From Ectocarpus siliculosus (taxonomy: Eukaryota > Sar > Phaeophyceae > Ectocarpales > Ectocarpaceae), in NCBI GenBank assembly GCA_000310025.1, contig FN649728.1, positions 2,114,099 through 2,133,887 on the forward strand: a DNA stretch of 19,789 bases. The letters run 5' to 3'. Positions 19,262 to 19,789 of this stretch are shown one piece after another (within the stretch, counting starts at the first letter, position 1; each line of letters starts with the position of its first letter). A program made the position numbers and the translations under genes. The notes under the pieces were generated by a model, which saw only the letters and a program-made list of their open reading frames with translations, was not told where the DNA came from and ran no database searches.

Positions 19262-19363
19262 CCGGCGAAAACCCGGCATATCCCTCCGTCCCGGGTTGTT
19301 GGGATTCGAGGTCACCACTACGGCATGCGTTTACATGAGTACCCCCCCCCCCCCCCCCCCCCC
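19262..19363 (-). repeat. G-tract/TACTC repeat family, copy H (short type)
   Basis: On the minus strand it reads a G tract, GTACTCATGTAAACGCATGC, CGTAGTGGTGACCTCGAATC, CCAACAACCCGGGACG, and ends near GCCGGGTTTTCGCCGG. It is the most diverged copy. GACCTCGAATCCC is the counterpart of GACCTCGCATCCC in copies D and E. Its G tract may be inflated by poor sequence quality. Confidence 0.6.
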
Positions 19364-19789
19364 CTCTTTCTGGGGCCCCCCCATTTTCCGGGAGGGGGGG
19401 AACGCCCACCAAGGGTTTTCCGAACAAAAAAAACGGGGGAACTACAACACGAGGGGCAAGTTTGCCCACCCCTTCAGGGCGGGGGGGGGGGAAGAACCCG
19501 GGGCCCCCGCCATGGGGGGGGGGGGGGGGGGGGGGGGTGGGGGGAATCCAACTTAAAACCGGGCCAGGGGGGAAAGGGTCCTCCCCTGGGGGGGGAAAAA
19601 CCCCCCCCCGGAGAAAATTGGTAAGGGTTCCCAAAAACGGGGGGGGGTCCCGGGGCCTGTTTCCTTGTGGCCTGGCCAAGGGGTAAAAAACCAAGGGGCT
19701 TTTTAACGGGTTACCCCCCAAAAAAAAAATTCCCCCATGGGGTGGAAAAAAAAATGGGGAAAAGAATTTTTTTTTACAAACCCCTGGGT

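Larger units (their letters stand above)
18800..19789 (+). other. Start of intron 2 of the J-protein gene; degraded right end
   Basis: It begins GTGAGT. It contains a long CT microsatellite, a minus-strand repeat copy (19262-19363), and then homopolymer-rich sequence to the end. No acceptor followed by J-domain helix III/IV coding was found. Confidence 0.55.

Noticed and set aside
19164-19721. Pro/Gly-rich frames at the right edge
   Set aside because: They are produced by C and G homopolymers in low-quality end sequence.

Overview
The window looks like nuclear DNA from a brown alga (Phaeophyceae, Ectocarpus-like). I infer this from compact GC-rich exons, long introns with canonical GT-AG borders, Ala/Gly/Ser homopolymer-rich protein, many simple repeats and a carbohydrate-type sulfotransferase. 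No bacterial operon, rRNA, CRISPR array or virus gene is visible. No database search was possible, so the organism call is an inference.

Three spliced genes can be reconstructed by matching splice consensus, reading phase and protein logic. (1) Plus strand, about 23-4216: the 3' three exons of a PAPS-dependent sulfotransferase. The start lies off the left edge. (2) Minus strand, 14800 to 6577: an eight-exon gene for a protein of about 1,576 residues. It has a coiled-coil N-terminal half, a very large Gly/Ser-rich exon with a four-residue tandem repeat, and an acidic tail. I do not recognise its family. All seven introns are phase 0. (3) Plus strand, 16953 to beyond the window: the first two exons of a J-domain (DnaJ/HSP40) protein. 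They are split by a GC-AG intron immediately before the conserved Val-Leu, and the HPD motif is intact. Genes 1 and 2 converge on a 2.36 kb spacer. Genes 2 and 3 diverge from a 2.15 kb spacer.

Most of the remaining interest is in the introns. Sulfotransferase intron 2 carries a near-700-bp inverted repeat (hairpin) and two copies of an unusual repeat family. The family has a G-homopolymer, then TACTC, then a tRNA D-arm/A-box-like segment. At least eight copies occur in the window, all inside introns and often side by side. Intron 1 of the J-protein gene holds a complete 983-bp non-autonomous DNA transposon with 20-bp terminal inverted repeats, TA target duplication and many internal copies of its subterminal motif. 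This fits a pogo/Tigger-like Tc1-mariner MITE.

The last 430 bases or so are dominated by erratic homopolymers and look like low-quality contig-end sequence. The three genes show no obvious functional link to one another, which is ordinary for a eukaryotic locus.
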